This document shows, piece by piece, positions 12,301 through 23,133 of a DNA stretch of 64,000 bases. The number at the start of each line of letters is the position of its first letter. Position 1 is the first letter of the stretch. Source of the DNA: Nymphaea colorata (Eukaryota; Streptophyta; Magnoliopsida; Nymphaeales; Nymphaeaceae). The DNA lies in contig NC_045151.1 in assembly GCF_008831285.2 (NCBI RefSeq), positions 7,329,682 to 7,393,681 of the forward strand. Direction: 5' to 3'. A program made the translations under genes and the position numbers. The notes beneath the pieces are model-generated. The model was not told the DNA's origin. It was given only the letters and a program-made list of their open reading frames with translations, and did no database searches.

Positions 12301-13648
12301 CAATCCTCTTCCCTGTCACCAAGTCCTGCAAAACACAACGATCGGCAGAGAATATAAGTTCACAATTCAATTCTTTAGTAAGTCTACTGACTGATAAGAG
12401 ATTTAAAGGAAACTGGGGAACATGTAAAGCGCCCTGCACATGAAATTTGTCCAACAAGGACAGAGTGCCTTCGCCTGCCACACAGGTAGAGGAACCATCT
12501 GCAAGAGAAACACGTTCCCTTCCCGAGGACAACTTATACTCATGAAACAATTTTGGATTACCTGTCATGTGATGAGTAGCACCACTATCGACAATCCATT
12601 CCCCCACAGAAGAGTTACCTTGATTGCCAATAACTGCAAGAGCATGATTAGCTGTAGTTCCCTCTGAGGTCTCAGTCTTGTTGACATCGAGCCTGCCCAA
12701 ATAAGCCCTTAGTTCACGAAGCTGGTCAGCAGAAATGGAGACTTTTTCTCCACTAGAGGCTTGCACCTCAGACACAGGCGTTCTCCCAGTCAAAGATCTC
12801 CCTATGTTCCCCTTCTTTTCTGGATGAAGATCCCAGCAATAATCCACAGTATGACCTGTCTTCTTGCAGTGAGTGCACCGGCGAAGAGACCTAGATGGGC
12901 CGCCAGGACCACGACTCACGAGAGCAGATCTCTCGTTATAGGGCACAAGTTCCCTCTTCCCTTCTTTTGTAACAAGCCTTCTCTGTTCTTCCGCTTCAAC
13001 ACAGGAGTACACATCTTCAATACTGGACACCTCCCCTGAATTCAAAATCTGGCTTCGAACACCTTCAAACTCATCATTTAAACCTGCTAAAAATAGGAAC
13101 ACCTTGTTTTCCCATTCATGAGCAACATAGAGCGCCTGATCATGGGGACAATGCCAAGGAATATCAGAATGATAGTCAAGCTCTTCCCACTTGGCTTTCA
13201 AAGCCCCATAGTACTCTGCAACAGACGAGGTCCCTTGTCGAATGCCATAGACTGTCTTCATTACTTGGTAAGTACGAATTGCGGTCTTCTTTTGGCCATA
13301 CATTTGCTCGAGGACCACCCACATGTCTCTAGCAGTCTTCTTCCGAAGGATAAGGGGCTGAATATCGGCGGAAACGAAATTGACAATCCAAGTTTTCACT
13401 TGATTATCCTCAAGAAACCAAGTATGCCACACATCACTTGTTCTTGCTGGTTCGGGGTTGCTCCCATCAATATAGGCCATGCGACCACGGCCAGCAATCC
13501 CCATGGTCATAGCAGGCGACCACGAGAAATAATTATCCTTGGTGAGGCGAAGAGTGATGACCTGCATGGGAACATTCTCAGTTCTAAAAGCCCCTATTTC
13601 AGTGGGATTGGTGTTGACGGTTGACGAGGAAGAGGCTGCCATAATCAC
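9337..13648 (-). pseudogene. copia gag-pol polyprotein gene, interrupted three times
   Basis: Frame 1 (13648-11402) has an N-terminal gag domain, a CCHC knuckle (CTHCKKTGHTVDYC), the protease motif 'VDSGATHHMTG', the pre-integrase segment, and an integrase core with its three acidic residues in 'HSDVWGP', 'RSDNAREY' and 'NGVAERKN'. It stops at an in-frame TGA (11404-11402) just after 'FVGYSPTQK'. Frame 2 (11401-10553) continues with the connection region and the start of reverse transcriptase ('[13 protein letters not shown]') to a second in-frame TGA (10555-10553). Frame 3 (10552-9623) has intact 'YVDD' and the start of RNase H ('YSDADWAD'). A small deletion near 9649-9653 shifts the frame; RNase H then resumes ('LLWLKILLTDIG', 'ADVLTKALP') and ends at 9337. 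The stop codon lies inside the 3' LTR. Enzymatic motifs are otherwise well kept. Confidence 0.95.
9343..9352 (-). other. Polypurine tract of the copia element
   Basis: Minus-strand TGAGGGGGAG abuts the start of the 3' LTR, which is the position of the plus-strand DNA primer in copia elements. It is also coding: it supplies the last residues before the pol stop. Confidence 0.9.
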
Positions 13649-14320
13649 AGACCAGTCTAGCTACGGGTGAAGCCCAGTAGGCAGCAAGGGCAGCAGGGAG
13701 CAACAGCACAATACAACACCAAAAAAGGCAGAGAGCAGGCAACGGACAAAACGGAGAACGCCTAAACCTCACCGGCAGAAGAGACAGCAACAGAGAGGCA
13801 GCGCCGGAGGAAAAACGAAGCAGAACGGCGCGGCGCTGGGCGGAAACAGACCGCCGGAACCAGGCAGAGCGGCGCACCGGCGGAAGCAGACCGCCGGAAA
13901 AAGACACGGCGGTGGGCGATGCGTCGGATGACAGAGAGGAACGCCGCTGGACAGAGCGTCGCTGGGCAGGCCAACGTTGGGCGGAAGCGACTGAACAGGA
14001 ACGACGCTGATCAGGGCGTCGCTGGGCCGGTCGTCGCTAGGCGGAGACGGCGGAATCCTGAGCGGCGCTGATCAGGGCGGCGCTGGGCGGAGACGGCGGC
14101 GGGGCGACAGACGAAGCTCAGGCGTCGGGCACGGACGTCGGGCACGGGCGTCGGGCGTCGGGCAAGGGCGTCGGGCAAAGCTCGGGCACAAGCGTCGGGC
14201 ACGGGCGATGAACAGTGCCGGGCGAGACGATGAACAGTGCCGGGCGAGTCAATGAACAGTGTCGGGCGAATCCTCCTCCAACACGGGCAAAAGACAAACC
14301 AGAAACGCCGGAACTTCACG
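13649..14320 (-). other. Long GC-rich untranslated leader of the copia element
   Basis: About 670 bp separate the primer-binding site from gag. The stretch is far more GC-rich than the rest of the window and contains short tandem repeats: variants of 'cgtcgggcacggg' across about 14121-14215, and three copies of 'gatgaacagtgccgggcga' at about 14208-14271. Minus-strand ORFs without known domains cross it (for example 13974-13762). It may hold packaging and dimerisation signals, but that is inference from its position. Confidence 0.8.
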
Positions 14321-14332
14321 GCTCTGATACCA
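14321..14332 (-). other. Primer-binding site (tRNA-iMet type)
   Basis: On the minus strand TGGTATCAGAGC lies directly against the 5' LTR end with no gap. This is the standard plant copia primer site, complementary to the 3' end of initiator methionine tRNA. Confidence 0.96.
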
Positions 14333-14579
14333 TGTAGAAATACGAACAAGAAGAAGACGAAGAGAAACAATGATCACGATGTAACGTGGAAAACCCTCAA
14401 CACGAGGGAGAAAAAACCACGAATGAGGAGGAGTTGGTGCCCACTAGCAGCCAGACTCTCTCTCTTAAGATTATCATTAACACTTAAGGATTAGGGTTAC
14501 ATGACTTAAGTAGAGCCCAAAACGGGCTACAAGGCGGGTCGGGTATGGATCCAGACCCGAAACCCACAATCTATCAACA
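14333..14579 (-). repeat. 5' LTR of the copia element
   Basis: 247 bp, TG...CA ends on the minus strand, about 99% identical to 9094-9342. The right flank is TACTT (14580-14584), matching the left flank. Confidence 0.97.
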
Positions 14580-14584
14580 TACTT
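14580..14584. other. Target-site duplication TACTT, right
   Basis: The five bases directly after the 5' LTR repeat those before the 3' LTR (9089-9093). Confidence 0.97.
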
Positions 14585-16516
14585 CATTATGTAGTTTTTC
14601 CTGATAATTTATCTTTTATATTGTTTCTGCGCTTTTAACCTGTTTGGTATTTGAAAGAAGCAATGCTGATGCAGCCGTAAAAGTGGCTGATATCATGTCT
14701 GCTGATTTGGTTCACAAAGTGATACCAGCATGTGTACCACCAGTGTACCCTCCAAGATTTGGTCATGGTTGGGTTTGTATTCCCCTGATGCCATCTTCTG
14801 GGAGGGCCAGCCTTGACAGCAAATCCCGATCCATTGCTTCTGCAGAAGGAAACGCTTCAATTATTTCTGCCTATTCTTGTTCTTGTCTATGCTATTGTCA
14901 TTTAAGTACATTTTTTCAATTTATTGCAGGTTAACAACTTTAAATCGATGGATACAGATGCAATCAAATCTCCATAGAGTGTCTGACTCCGCTGCCACCT
15001 GAAGATGCATAGTTGAAGTTGGAAAATCCAAAGCTGAGTCCAGATTTGCTATTAAGCGTTCTTTTGAGCCTAACAATGATACTGAGTCAGAAGAGGAAGA
15101 CAAAGGCCATGTTGTAGTCGGAAGTCACGTATCTACATCTGTTTCAGAGTCTGATGCACAAAATCATGGCTCTTCAGAATCCTTACAAAGTGCTCAGAAG
15201 TTTGAAAATGTGGACCTGGAAAAGGCAGTTTTTCTTTCATTGGATTGGGAGAACGAAGGACCATATGAAGAAGCTGTTGAAAGGTTTCTCTCCTTATTGT
15301 CTATCTTTTATAATGTTTTGGACCTATGCAACAACTGACTTTATTCCACTGCAGTAGTATTTGTCTTGCTTTTCTCCTATCTTTTATGTTGGGAGGCTGG
15401 GTTGACTAGCATGATGGATTATTATGGTGGACATTATTTGTTTCTCAAAATCTAATTATTATGATCTCTTGCCTGTTGTTGATATATGATAGAGGGTAAG
15501 CTAAAACTAGAGTCTACATGCTTGGTAGGTACAGTTTCTCATATATACTTAAAGAAAAGGGAAAAATTCGTTCAAGTTTATACCATTTTCTCTTTGATTT
15601 TTTCCTTTTATGGAGACAAAAAAACTCATCAAAACTTTCAGATGGGTAGCCACATGAAGGTTACTTGTTTGATATGTGTTTGTGTGTGTGCTGTGTGTAC
15701 AACATAAAAAAAAGACACTGAATTTATCACATAAACTATCTATAAAATTGAATTCAACACAAAACTCTTAGGAAGAAGCTCAAAATTATGCATGTTGATT
15801 AGTTATCTATAAGCTTAGTTCTTAGGAGTAGGTGATGAATGTTCATCTTCCTCAACAAGACATATGTCCCATATGTGATTTTTTTTTTTTAAATAATCTT
15901 ATATTTTGCAGAGAAGAATGCCCACATATACCTTTATAAAATGATGAAGCTAGCTGTTGTCTAGCCTCAAATGCTAGTTTTCTTGCTTTACGACTAACTC
16001 AACTGCTGGACCTCTTCCTTCCTATGTGCATGTCAGGGTCTCAACCCCCCCTATTTTACGCATTCATTTTTCAACCCTTTGACTAATAAATTACTATATG
16101 TGTTTCCTAATTCAATTTATTGCTCCTCCGTGGAGATATTTTTCTTTACCATTGTCACAAATCCAATGGTTCTTCACCCTCCCCCCACCCCAAACCCAAA
16201 AAAAAAAAAGCAAAAGCAGGACAGAAAGAAGGTAAAAAAGAAAAACAAGAAAAAATTTATGATATTTGAAGAAAAATGAAAAAATAGAAGTATCATTTTT
16301 TTTATTTCTCTTTTTTTAGAAAGAGTGTTTTTTATGTTTATTTAATATTTAATAATTATTTGAATATTGATCAATCTTTTTGTAAGAAAATGAGTAAAAA
16401 AAACTAAAATATGTTGTTTTTTTATATTTTTAATTATTTGAATTCCCAAGAAAAACAAACTTCCCAATGCACACCTTAAAAGAAAACCTCGTTGTTAGGG
16501 ACCCGAGAATTGTATC

Positions 16517-16912
16517 TGTAACAACCTGGCCAGTGGATCCTAACCCACCCCCAAGCAGGCCGGAAAAAGGCTAAGAACCAGGATAACTAATCATTTAACA
16601 ATTCCCTTTATAAGTCTCAAACAATTCTTTATAATTAAACTTTTGGGGAGTTACAATCTCCACCCTCCCCCCTTTAAGGCACGCGTCTTCGTGTTTATGC
16701 GACCTTAGGTTGAATGTTGAACCGACTTTGATACCACTATAACCACTTGACTGGCAGATTCCAACATGCCCTCTAACAATTTCGGTTCCACCTCATAAAA
16801 GGTTGAATCAAGACAAAGTCACTTAATAACCCCCTTTATAGGTCTCCAAAGATTCTTTACAATATTGGATAAGAGACTAAGGTGTTACAATATTAAATTT
16901 TTGAGTGTTACA
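16517..16912 (-). mobile_element. TRIM-like mini LTR element, minus orientation
   Basis: Read on the minus strand: an LTR-like block (16912-16737), a primer site TGGTATCAAAG (16736-16726), a short internal part, a purine tract 'aaaggggggaggg' (about 16677-16664), and a second LTR (16655-16517) that begins TGTAACTCC and ends GTTGTTACA. The two blocks share 'tataaag(g/-)g...ttgttaa.tga' and other words but are well diverged. There is no room for coding sequence, as expected for terminal-repeat retrotransposons in miniature. A further purine tract (about 16926-16913) lies before the upstream block, suggesting an LTR-internal-LTR array. Confidence 0.7.
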
Positions 16913-17371
16913 ATCCACACCCCTTAAGGCCCATGAAACATCGTAAGATGAATTCAGCAATCTCTTTTTTTATCCCTGGCCACCAAAAATTTCTTTTTAT
17001 ATTTGGATACATTTTGGTGCTTCTTGGATATATGGTATATCTCGATACCTCTTGATTAAACAATTTTCGAATATCAGGCATTCTCATGTCCCAACTGTTG
17101 TTTCATTCAAATTAGAATATAGAATACCCTCATGTATATGTGGCTACCCTAATAAAATCACAAAGTCTCTGTTATAACCTGATCACTTCATAGATCCCAA
17201 AACAAAACAAGCATAACTAATCTCTTTCAAACACATTTAATGCATTCTTATTACTGCTGGATTCTTGATGATATAGTTTTTGTTTTAAGAAATACAGGTT
17301 GTTGTGATCTTGTTACATATCTCTAAATTTTGAGATTGCTTTGTTAGTTTTTGTTTACTCATATCTCGGAT

Positions 17372-17745
17372 TGTAAAGAATCTTGAGAGACTTACAAAGG
17401 AGGTTGTTATGTGATTGGTTGTCCTGGTTCCTATCCTTATTCGGGCTGAAACCAAAATTGTTAGGGGGTGGATTGAGAACTGCTAGCCGGTTTCTTATAG
17501 TGGTATCAGAGCGGGTTCAATACTCAGACCTAGAGTCCCACACAAGCAGACACGTGTGCTTCAAGAAAAAGGGGGGTGGTGGATTGTAACAACTATAAAG
17601 TGTTAAGACTCTTTGGAGACTTATAAAGAGGGTTGTTAAGTGATTGGTTTTCTTGGTTCCTAGCCTTGTTCAGGGAGGAAACAAAATTACTAGGGGCCAG
17701 GTTGGATCTACCAAGTACCAACTAGGTCATTATAGTAGTGGTGAC
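17372..17745 (+). mobile_element. TRIM-like mini LTR element, plus orientation
   Basis: Left block 17372-17500, primer site TGGTATCAGAGCGG (17501-17514), short internal part, purine tract 'aaaaaggggggtggtgg' (about 17566-17582), and a right block from 17585 beginning TGTAACAAC. Both blocks contain 'gagactta.aaag..ggttgtta.gtgattggtt' and 'ggttccta.cctt.ttc'. It belongs to the same family as the inverted element about 0.5 kb to the left. The internal region is too short to code. The right end is blurred by the tandem duplication that follows. Confidence 0.7.
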
Positions 17746-18309
17746 AATGCTCTCTACCATTTGTTTATATGTTGATGTACTAACATATGAAGTAATTCTC
17801 GTTAGTGTATCTCAGTGAAATGGCTTATGTTATGTCTTATGCTGTTACTGTTACTTTTTAGAAAAAATATGTTCCTCAGTTTTAGCAATAATTTAGTAAC
17901 ATTGACATCTTGATTGGTTCACGTTTGGTTCCTTCAATTAGATGGGAAAGCTTGCTTTTGCTTCCAAAGTTTTCCCCCACGTCATCCTTTGGGTGGAAAC
18001 AAAATTACTAGGGGCCAGGTTGGATCTACCAAGTACCAACTAGGTCATTACAGTAATGGTGACAATGATCTCTACCATTTGTTTATATGTTGATGTACTA
18101 ACATATGAAGTAATTCTCGTTAGTGTATCTCAGTGAAATGGCTTATGTTATGTCTTATGCTGTTACTGTTACTTTTTGGAAAAAATATGTTCCTCAGTTT
18201 TAGCAATAATTTAGTAACATTGACATCTTGATTGGTTCACGTTTGGTTCCTTCAATTAGATGGGAAAGCTTGCTTTTGCTTCCAAAGTTTTCCCCCACGT
18301 CATCCTTTG
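17677..18309. repeat. 318-bp tandem duplication, two copies
   Basis: The block starting 'ggaaacaaaattactagggg' at 17677 recurs at 17995 and ends '...cgtcatcctttg' at 17991 and 18309. I count four single-base differences over about 315 bp. The left part of each copy is TRIM LTR sequence, so the duplication came after the TRIM insertion. Confidence 0.95.
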
Positions 18310-18769
18310 TCTGATTAGAATTATAGGATGTTTATTTTAGAGGATGGAAGTTAATACTGGACCAGATGAAGTGTCTGAACTCTAAAGACATTCTGCTACT
18401 CAGATGATGCTGGTGAAAGTACACTTTCTGTTAATGAGTTGAATAAGAACCATTCTAGTGTCAGTGTCCATCATATACTGTTCAGTACGTGGCCTCAGAA
18501 TCCACTGTCATTTTAATGATTTTCCACATATATTTGTTTACAGATTAATAGGTGAAGGAAAATATATGGATGCTCTTGCTTTATCTGATCGTTGTTTACG
18601 TGGTGGGGCTTCTGATCGGTTGCTACAGTTGCTAGTTGAAAGAGGTGAAGAAAATCATTTAGCCACTGACTTGCCACATGGTTATGGTATACATAGCGTA
18701 TGGAGCAATAGTTGGCAATATTGTTTTGAGATTGAAAGATAAGCAACTGGCCGCCAGACTTGCTCTCAA

Positions 18770-20181
18770 GTATGCAGCAGCCACCCCTGTGTTACATTTC
18801 TCTTCTCCATGAATAACTTTTTATGCTTCACTTTTTTCTACCATAGATGAAGTCCTGGTGCACCTGATCACATCGGACTAATGAACTGATTTTTAAGAAT
18901 GGATATTTGCTAATAGTTTTAAGTCGTGTAGATTCTCTGCTTGACTTAGGATTTGGTTCACTATCACTGCATAACCGTAATTCACCACTCAGCCCTGTAG
19001 TTTCGTTGTTGGTACCACTTAAAGTCACATAATCGTATGCATTACCTTCTGTACTTTACCAGCTTTGCTTCAAGTCTCATAATTTTTGTTCTAAACCATA
19101 ATCCAGGCATTTGGACTTGTTTCTATTTGTGTATGTGCAGTGATTGATGCTGATACAGGTGTTAAAACTGAAAAGATATTCTATTATAGTCTTTGAAGAA
19201 GTGTTGATATTCATGGCATTCAATGTTTTTAAATGGGCAAAAGAACATTTTTTTTAAATGTCAAAATGAAAAACACACAAAAAAAACATTTTCACGTTTT
19301 CTTTGCATTTTTTGCATTTTTTTTTTTTTTTTGCGTTTTTGACATTTCGTAGTTACCACATTTTTTTACATGTTATTTTTAACAATTTTCCTTTTTTAAC
19401 TTTTTAAAACTTCCTGAGATTTCCTTATATTTTCCCAAGAAAACCAACTCTATCCTCTTGCCATTTAATATCCGAAAACGATATTTGTGATAATGGCTTG
19501 AAATATTGGTTTACATGTGAGATGTATTAGCCACATTCAGAAAGGACTAGTGGACAGTCCTTAGGAGTGCTTGAAGATTGCGAAGCATGTTGTTTTGCAG
19601 AGAAGGGGGATTCATTTCCAGTGGCTTGGAAAGGACATAGGACAAGGCCATGTTGAGAACTCTTTGACTACTTCAATAGGAAAACTATTGATAATTTAAT
19701 TATAAATATCAATGGCTCTTCAGGTGCCAGCATGAAGGTCCATGTAAGCATTTAGCGAAGCTTTAAGCACTGTCTCTTTTGTTAATGGTATGCCCAGTTC
19801 TTTGACTTTTTATTTCATATGGTTTATTTGACATTAAAAAAATTGGACGCTTTTTGTTATTTGAAATTATCACACATAACTAAAATCTTGTAGCTCTTCG
19901 TCTTCAAATCCTTGATTAACTTGTTGAGGACGATAACCAATGATGGAACAAATAAGTTCCAGTAATCATATCTAATTATGTAATTGTGACATAAGATACT
20001 TAAATTCAGTTCCAAGTCATGTTCCATGTCTAACCTTCATAAAGAAGTAAATGGGGCATCTCCATTTTCATTTTTGGTATCTTGCATTAACGTTTGCATG
20101 CATGAGAATAAGTGTTTTGGCCTTCTGGATCATTAGTTCTTCATAATGGACTTTTCTTGATTTCTGAAATATCAATTGCAG
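18770..20181 (+). other. Intron of the ZFYVE26-like pseudogene
   Basis: Runs from a GTATGC donor at 18770 to a CAG acceptor at 20181. It contains T-rich low-complexity sequence (about 19245-19400). No separate gene is seen. Confidence 0.6.
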
Positions 20182-20272
20182 ATATCTTCATAGATGGGAG
20201 CTTAATGCTGCGATGGATGTTCTCACCATGTGCATTTGCCATCTGCCGCAGGGTGATCCTCTTAGGAGTGAG

Positions 20273-21810
20273 GTGCAAAATCATTGATTGTTTATCTTGT
20301 CTTTCATCTTTCGAGTTATTTGTGTGGGAAAACCATTTTAAGTCTCTTTGTTTCTGGTCTGTGTGAGTATCTTGATTATGTCTACGCCACAAAGAAACGG
20401 CTGCCTGATTTGTCCATCCACCTATATGAGGCCGGTCAGGCCATCAAGTTTGGGCATTGACACTTTATTTTCCTTCATTTCATAGGTTGGATGCTTCTTT
20501 CCCTAGGAGAGGACCTTACATAATACATTCCCCTAAACTCTATCATTTCTTTGTTCTCTCTGTCTCTGTCTCTCTCTGTGAGAAGCTAGAAGATTGAGAA
20601 GCCACCGTATTCTTACGGGTTTCTGATTTCCTTTTCTTCCTTTTGGAAAACTATTGATTCTCTAAGCATTCACTTCCTTTGTGTATCATGTAAAAGTTAT
20701 GATAATTCCAAAACAAAGATTTGTTTTTTCAAGGTTCATTTTTTTCTTCATTTTCTGCTCTTGTAATACTGCAGATCTTTCAAGAACTGATTTCTTCAGC
20801 TTTTCTGAAAATGACTCTGTCGGTGTGTTAGTAAGGTCAAAACCCATGACGTGCATATGCGTGTGTGCGCATGTGTGTCTACTCTCATCAAGAGTAAGGG
20901 GAACAACACAATGAGGTTGCTCAAGAGGTCATCCAGGTTATCCTAATGAGGCTGAATATCCCTTTTGTGTCAGTAGGTTATAAGATGATTTAAGAGATTC
21001 CCTTAAATAGAGGAACATTGATAACACTGGATCCATAAATATTCAGTGTATCTTAAGTGCCTATAAGGACTTTTTTCGACATTTAACAAAATCGGGCCTT
21101 GCAGAGTTAGCACCAACTAAGAAACTTATTCAGAAGGTCTATTATTAATTTATTTGCTTATACTAATGAAGGACAAGGATAAAACCTCTTCCTGTTAAAA
21201 GTTCCTTCTGCAATTGGTTTGTCAATTTCTATCTGCTGGATCCTTTTATTTTCAATTAGATCCGAGAAAATGACTGGAGTACTTCTGGCTTATTATTTTA
21301 CATAACATTTAAATGAAAAATGAGAATTACCATAATTGACTTCATTCCTACAGGATTCAAGCAGCAATTATGTCTAGATTCAATGAGTTGGTGATTGAGC
21401 TCCTCGCTTGGTAGTTGAACCTTTTAGGTGGTTCTATTCTATATCTGATTCCCAATGCCTGATTCTAGCATGCAAGCATGTAGTTTGTGACTTTTTTACA
21501 GCTTTGAATGTGGACTGATACTGCACATACACATCAATCATTGTCTTCATGTATTAAAAAGGGAATTTGAACAATCTACAATTTTGTAAAGAACATCATG
21601 GAGATTCTGGGACTTTTGTTAAGGTTAAAACTAATGCGGCCATGATCAATTTCCATACTAGACTTTTCTGAAGAAATTAGGACCTTTGAGCAATGTTGTC
21701 AAAATATGATGAAGCTTTTAGTTAGCATAGCCTTTTTATGCCAATTTTTTCGTACTTGTGAAAGCTGAAAATGTGCGTTGAGATGGTGATAGCTATTTCT
21801 ATATCATCAG
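20273..21810 (+). other. Intron of the ZFYVE26-like pseudogene
   Basis: A GTGCAA donor at 20273 and a CAG acceptor ending at 21810 join two recognised exons in phase. It includes a CT-rich patch (about 20555-20580). No independent coding sequence is recognisable. Confidence 0.6.
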
Positions 21811-23133
21811 GCCATCCTAGCACGACAAGCTTTGCAGAGATATAGTCACATACTGTGTGCAGATGACAGATATAACAGCTGGCAGGAGGTGAGTCGCTCA
21901 TTGTATTTTATGTTTGTGTATGGTGACTCCTGAAAGACTCTGATATCTATAACAGAAATAAATGTTTAAAGGATTTTGACTAATGGTGTTTTCCCCTTAA
22001 TCTCCTGTCTGAATGAGGTTCATTCAGGTTGAAGCTGATTGCAAGGAAGATCCTGAAGGTCTTGCTTTGAGATTGGCTGGCAAGGGTGCTGTTTCTGCAG
22101 CCTTAGAAGTAGTTGAAAGTGCCAATTTAACTATAGATTTGTGGAGAGAGTTGCGGGGCAGGCAACTTGTTGAGCTGCTTACTGCTGATCCTGTCAGTGG
22201 TGGCGGTCCGGTAGAGGCTTCAAGATTCCTTTCATCATTCCATGAAGCTAATGATGCTCTGCCAGTTGCTATGGGTGCCATGCAACAACTTCCTAACTTG
22301 CGGTCAAAGCAACTTCTTGTATATCTCCATGTCTTTGTCTATAATTTCTTCCATTGACAGATGTGGGAGCTGAAAGAACTTATTTGGCTGTTTCTTGATA
22401 TTTTCTTAAGCCCACTATTGTCCATTTTTAAAGGTGCACTTTTTTCTTGAAGAGGCGTGATGGAAATATGTCAGACGCTGAAATCTCCCAGCTTAATGCT
22501 TGGGCTCTGGGTCTACATGTTCTTGCTGCTTTGCCTTTGCCTTGGCTGCAACGTTGTTCTGCGTTACATGAGTAGCCTCTGTTGATCTTAGAAGTCCTAT
22601 TTATGTGTAAACAGTTAGATTCTACTTCTCAGGTAATGTGGTATTTCACAAAATAGTACCATGATTGACTATCTTTTCTTCTAACAAGCTATGCTGTCTG
22701 TGACTTTTTCATCTGCAGATCATGAAAGAGTTTCCTTCACTTAGGGACAACAATCTGATTCTTGCACATGCGGCTAAAGCCATTGCCGTTAACATGAATC
22801 CTCCTGTTAGCGAACAACGTGCCCCTATGGTGGTTCCCAGAACAAAGCAGAAAACACAAACGGGCATGCCTGCAAAATTAAATTTTAGTCACAGCCTCAG
22901 CAACTTGCAGAAAGAAGCTCGCCGTGAATTTTCATGGACACCTCGTGATAGTGGTACTAAGACTAATTGGAAGGAACCATATCGTAAGCGGAAAAGCTTA
23001 GGATTGTCTCCATCTGCAAATACTTATTGGGAAGCAATGGCCAATATTCAAGAGGATCGTAGTTCGGTTAATGCACTTGATGGACAAGAAAGGTTTCCCT
23101 CTATTGCTACTTCTGAAAGATGGGTACTCACAG

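Larger units (their letters stand above)
9094..14579 (-). mobile_element. Full-length, recently inserted Ty1/copia retrotransposon
   Basis: A 5,486-bp element in minus orientation, with LTRs at both ends, a tRNA-iMet primer site, a polypurine tract, one gag-pol reading frame in copia order (gag, protease, integrase, reverse transcriptase, RNase H) and a perfect TACTT target duplication. The two LTRs differ by two substitutions and one CT repeat unit, so insertion was recent. The coding frame has two in-frame TGA codons and one frameshifting deletion, so this copy cannot make its own polyprotein. The empty site reads through in the flanks of the ZFYVE26-like pseudogene, so the element landed in what was probably an intron of that gene. 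Confidence 0.97.
15284..18543 (+). other. Large intron of the ZFYVE26-like pseudogene
   Basis: Flanked by a GT at 15284 and an AG at 18542-18543; the split codon on either side joins in phase. It contains poly-A/C-rich low-complexity sequence (about 16180-16280), two TRIM-like elements in opposite orientation and a 318-bp tandem duplication, all listed separately. No other gene is visible. Confidence 0.7.
14641..23133 (+). pseudogene. ZFYVE26/spastizin-like gene, decayed internal segment
   Basis: Collinear exons match the central part of the large plant ZFYVE26-like protein (Arabidopsis AT2G25730 type), by recognition of phrases such as 'ADLVHKVIPACVPPVYPP', 'ASDRLLQLLVERGEEN', 'DPEGLALRLAGKGAVSAA' and 'NLRSKQLLV'. 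Exons inferred from splice sites: about 14641-14865, 14930-15283, 18544-18769, 20182-20272, 21811-21888, 22028-22318, 22434-22633, 22719-23133. Lesions: TGA at 15000-15002; an extra T near 18724; an extra G near 22455; TAG at 22573-22575. A stretch expected between the first two exons is missing, and the first exon lacks an AG acceptor. The family acts in endolysosomal/autophagic trafficking in animals; the plant role is poorly known. The N-terminal part and everything after 'ERWVLTG' are absent. A copia element lies just upstream. Confidence 0.75.
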
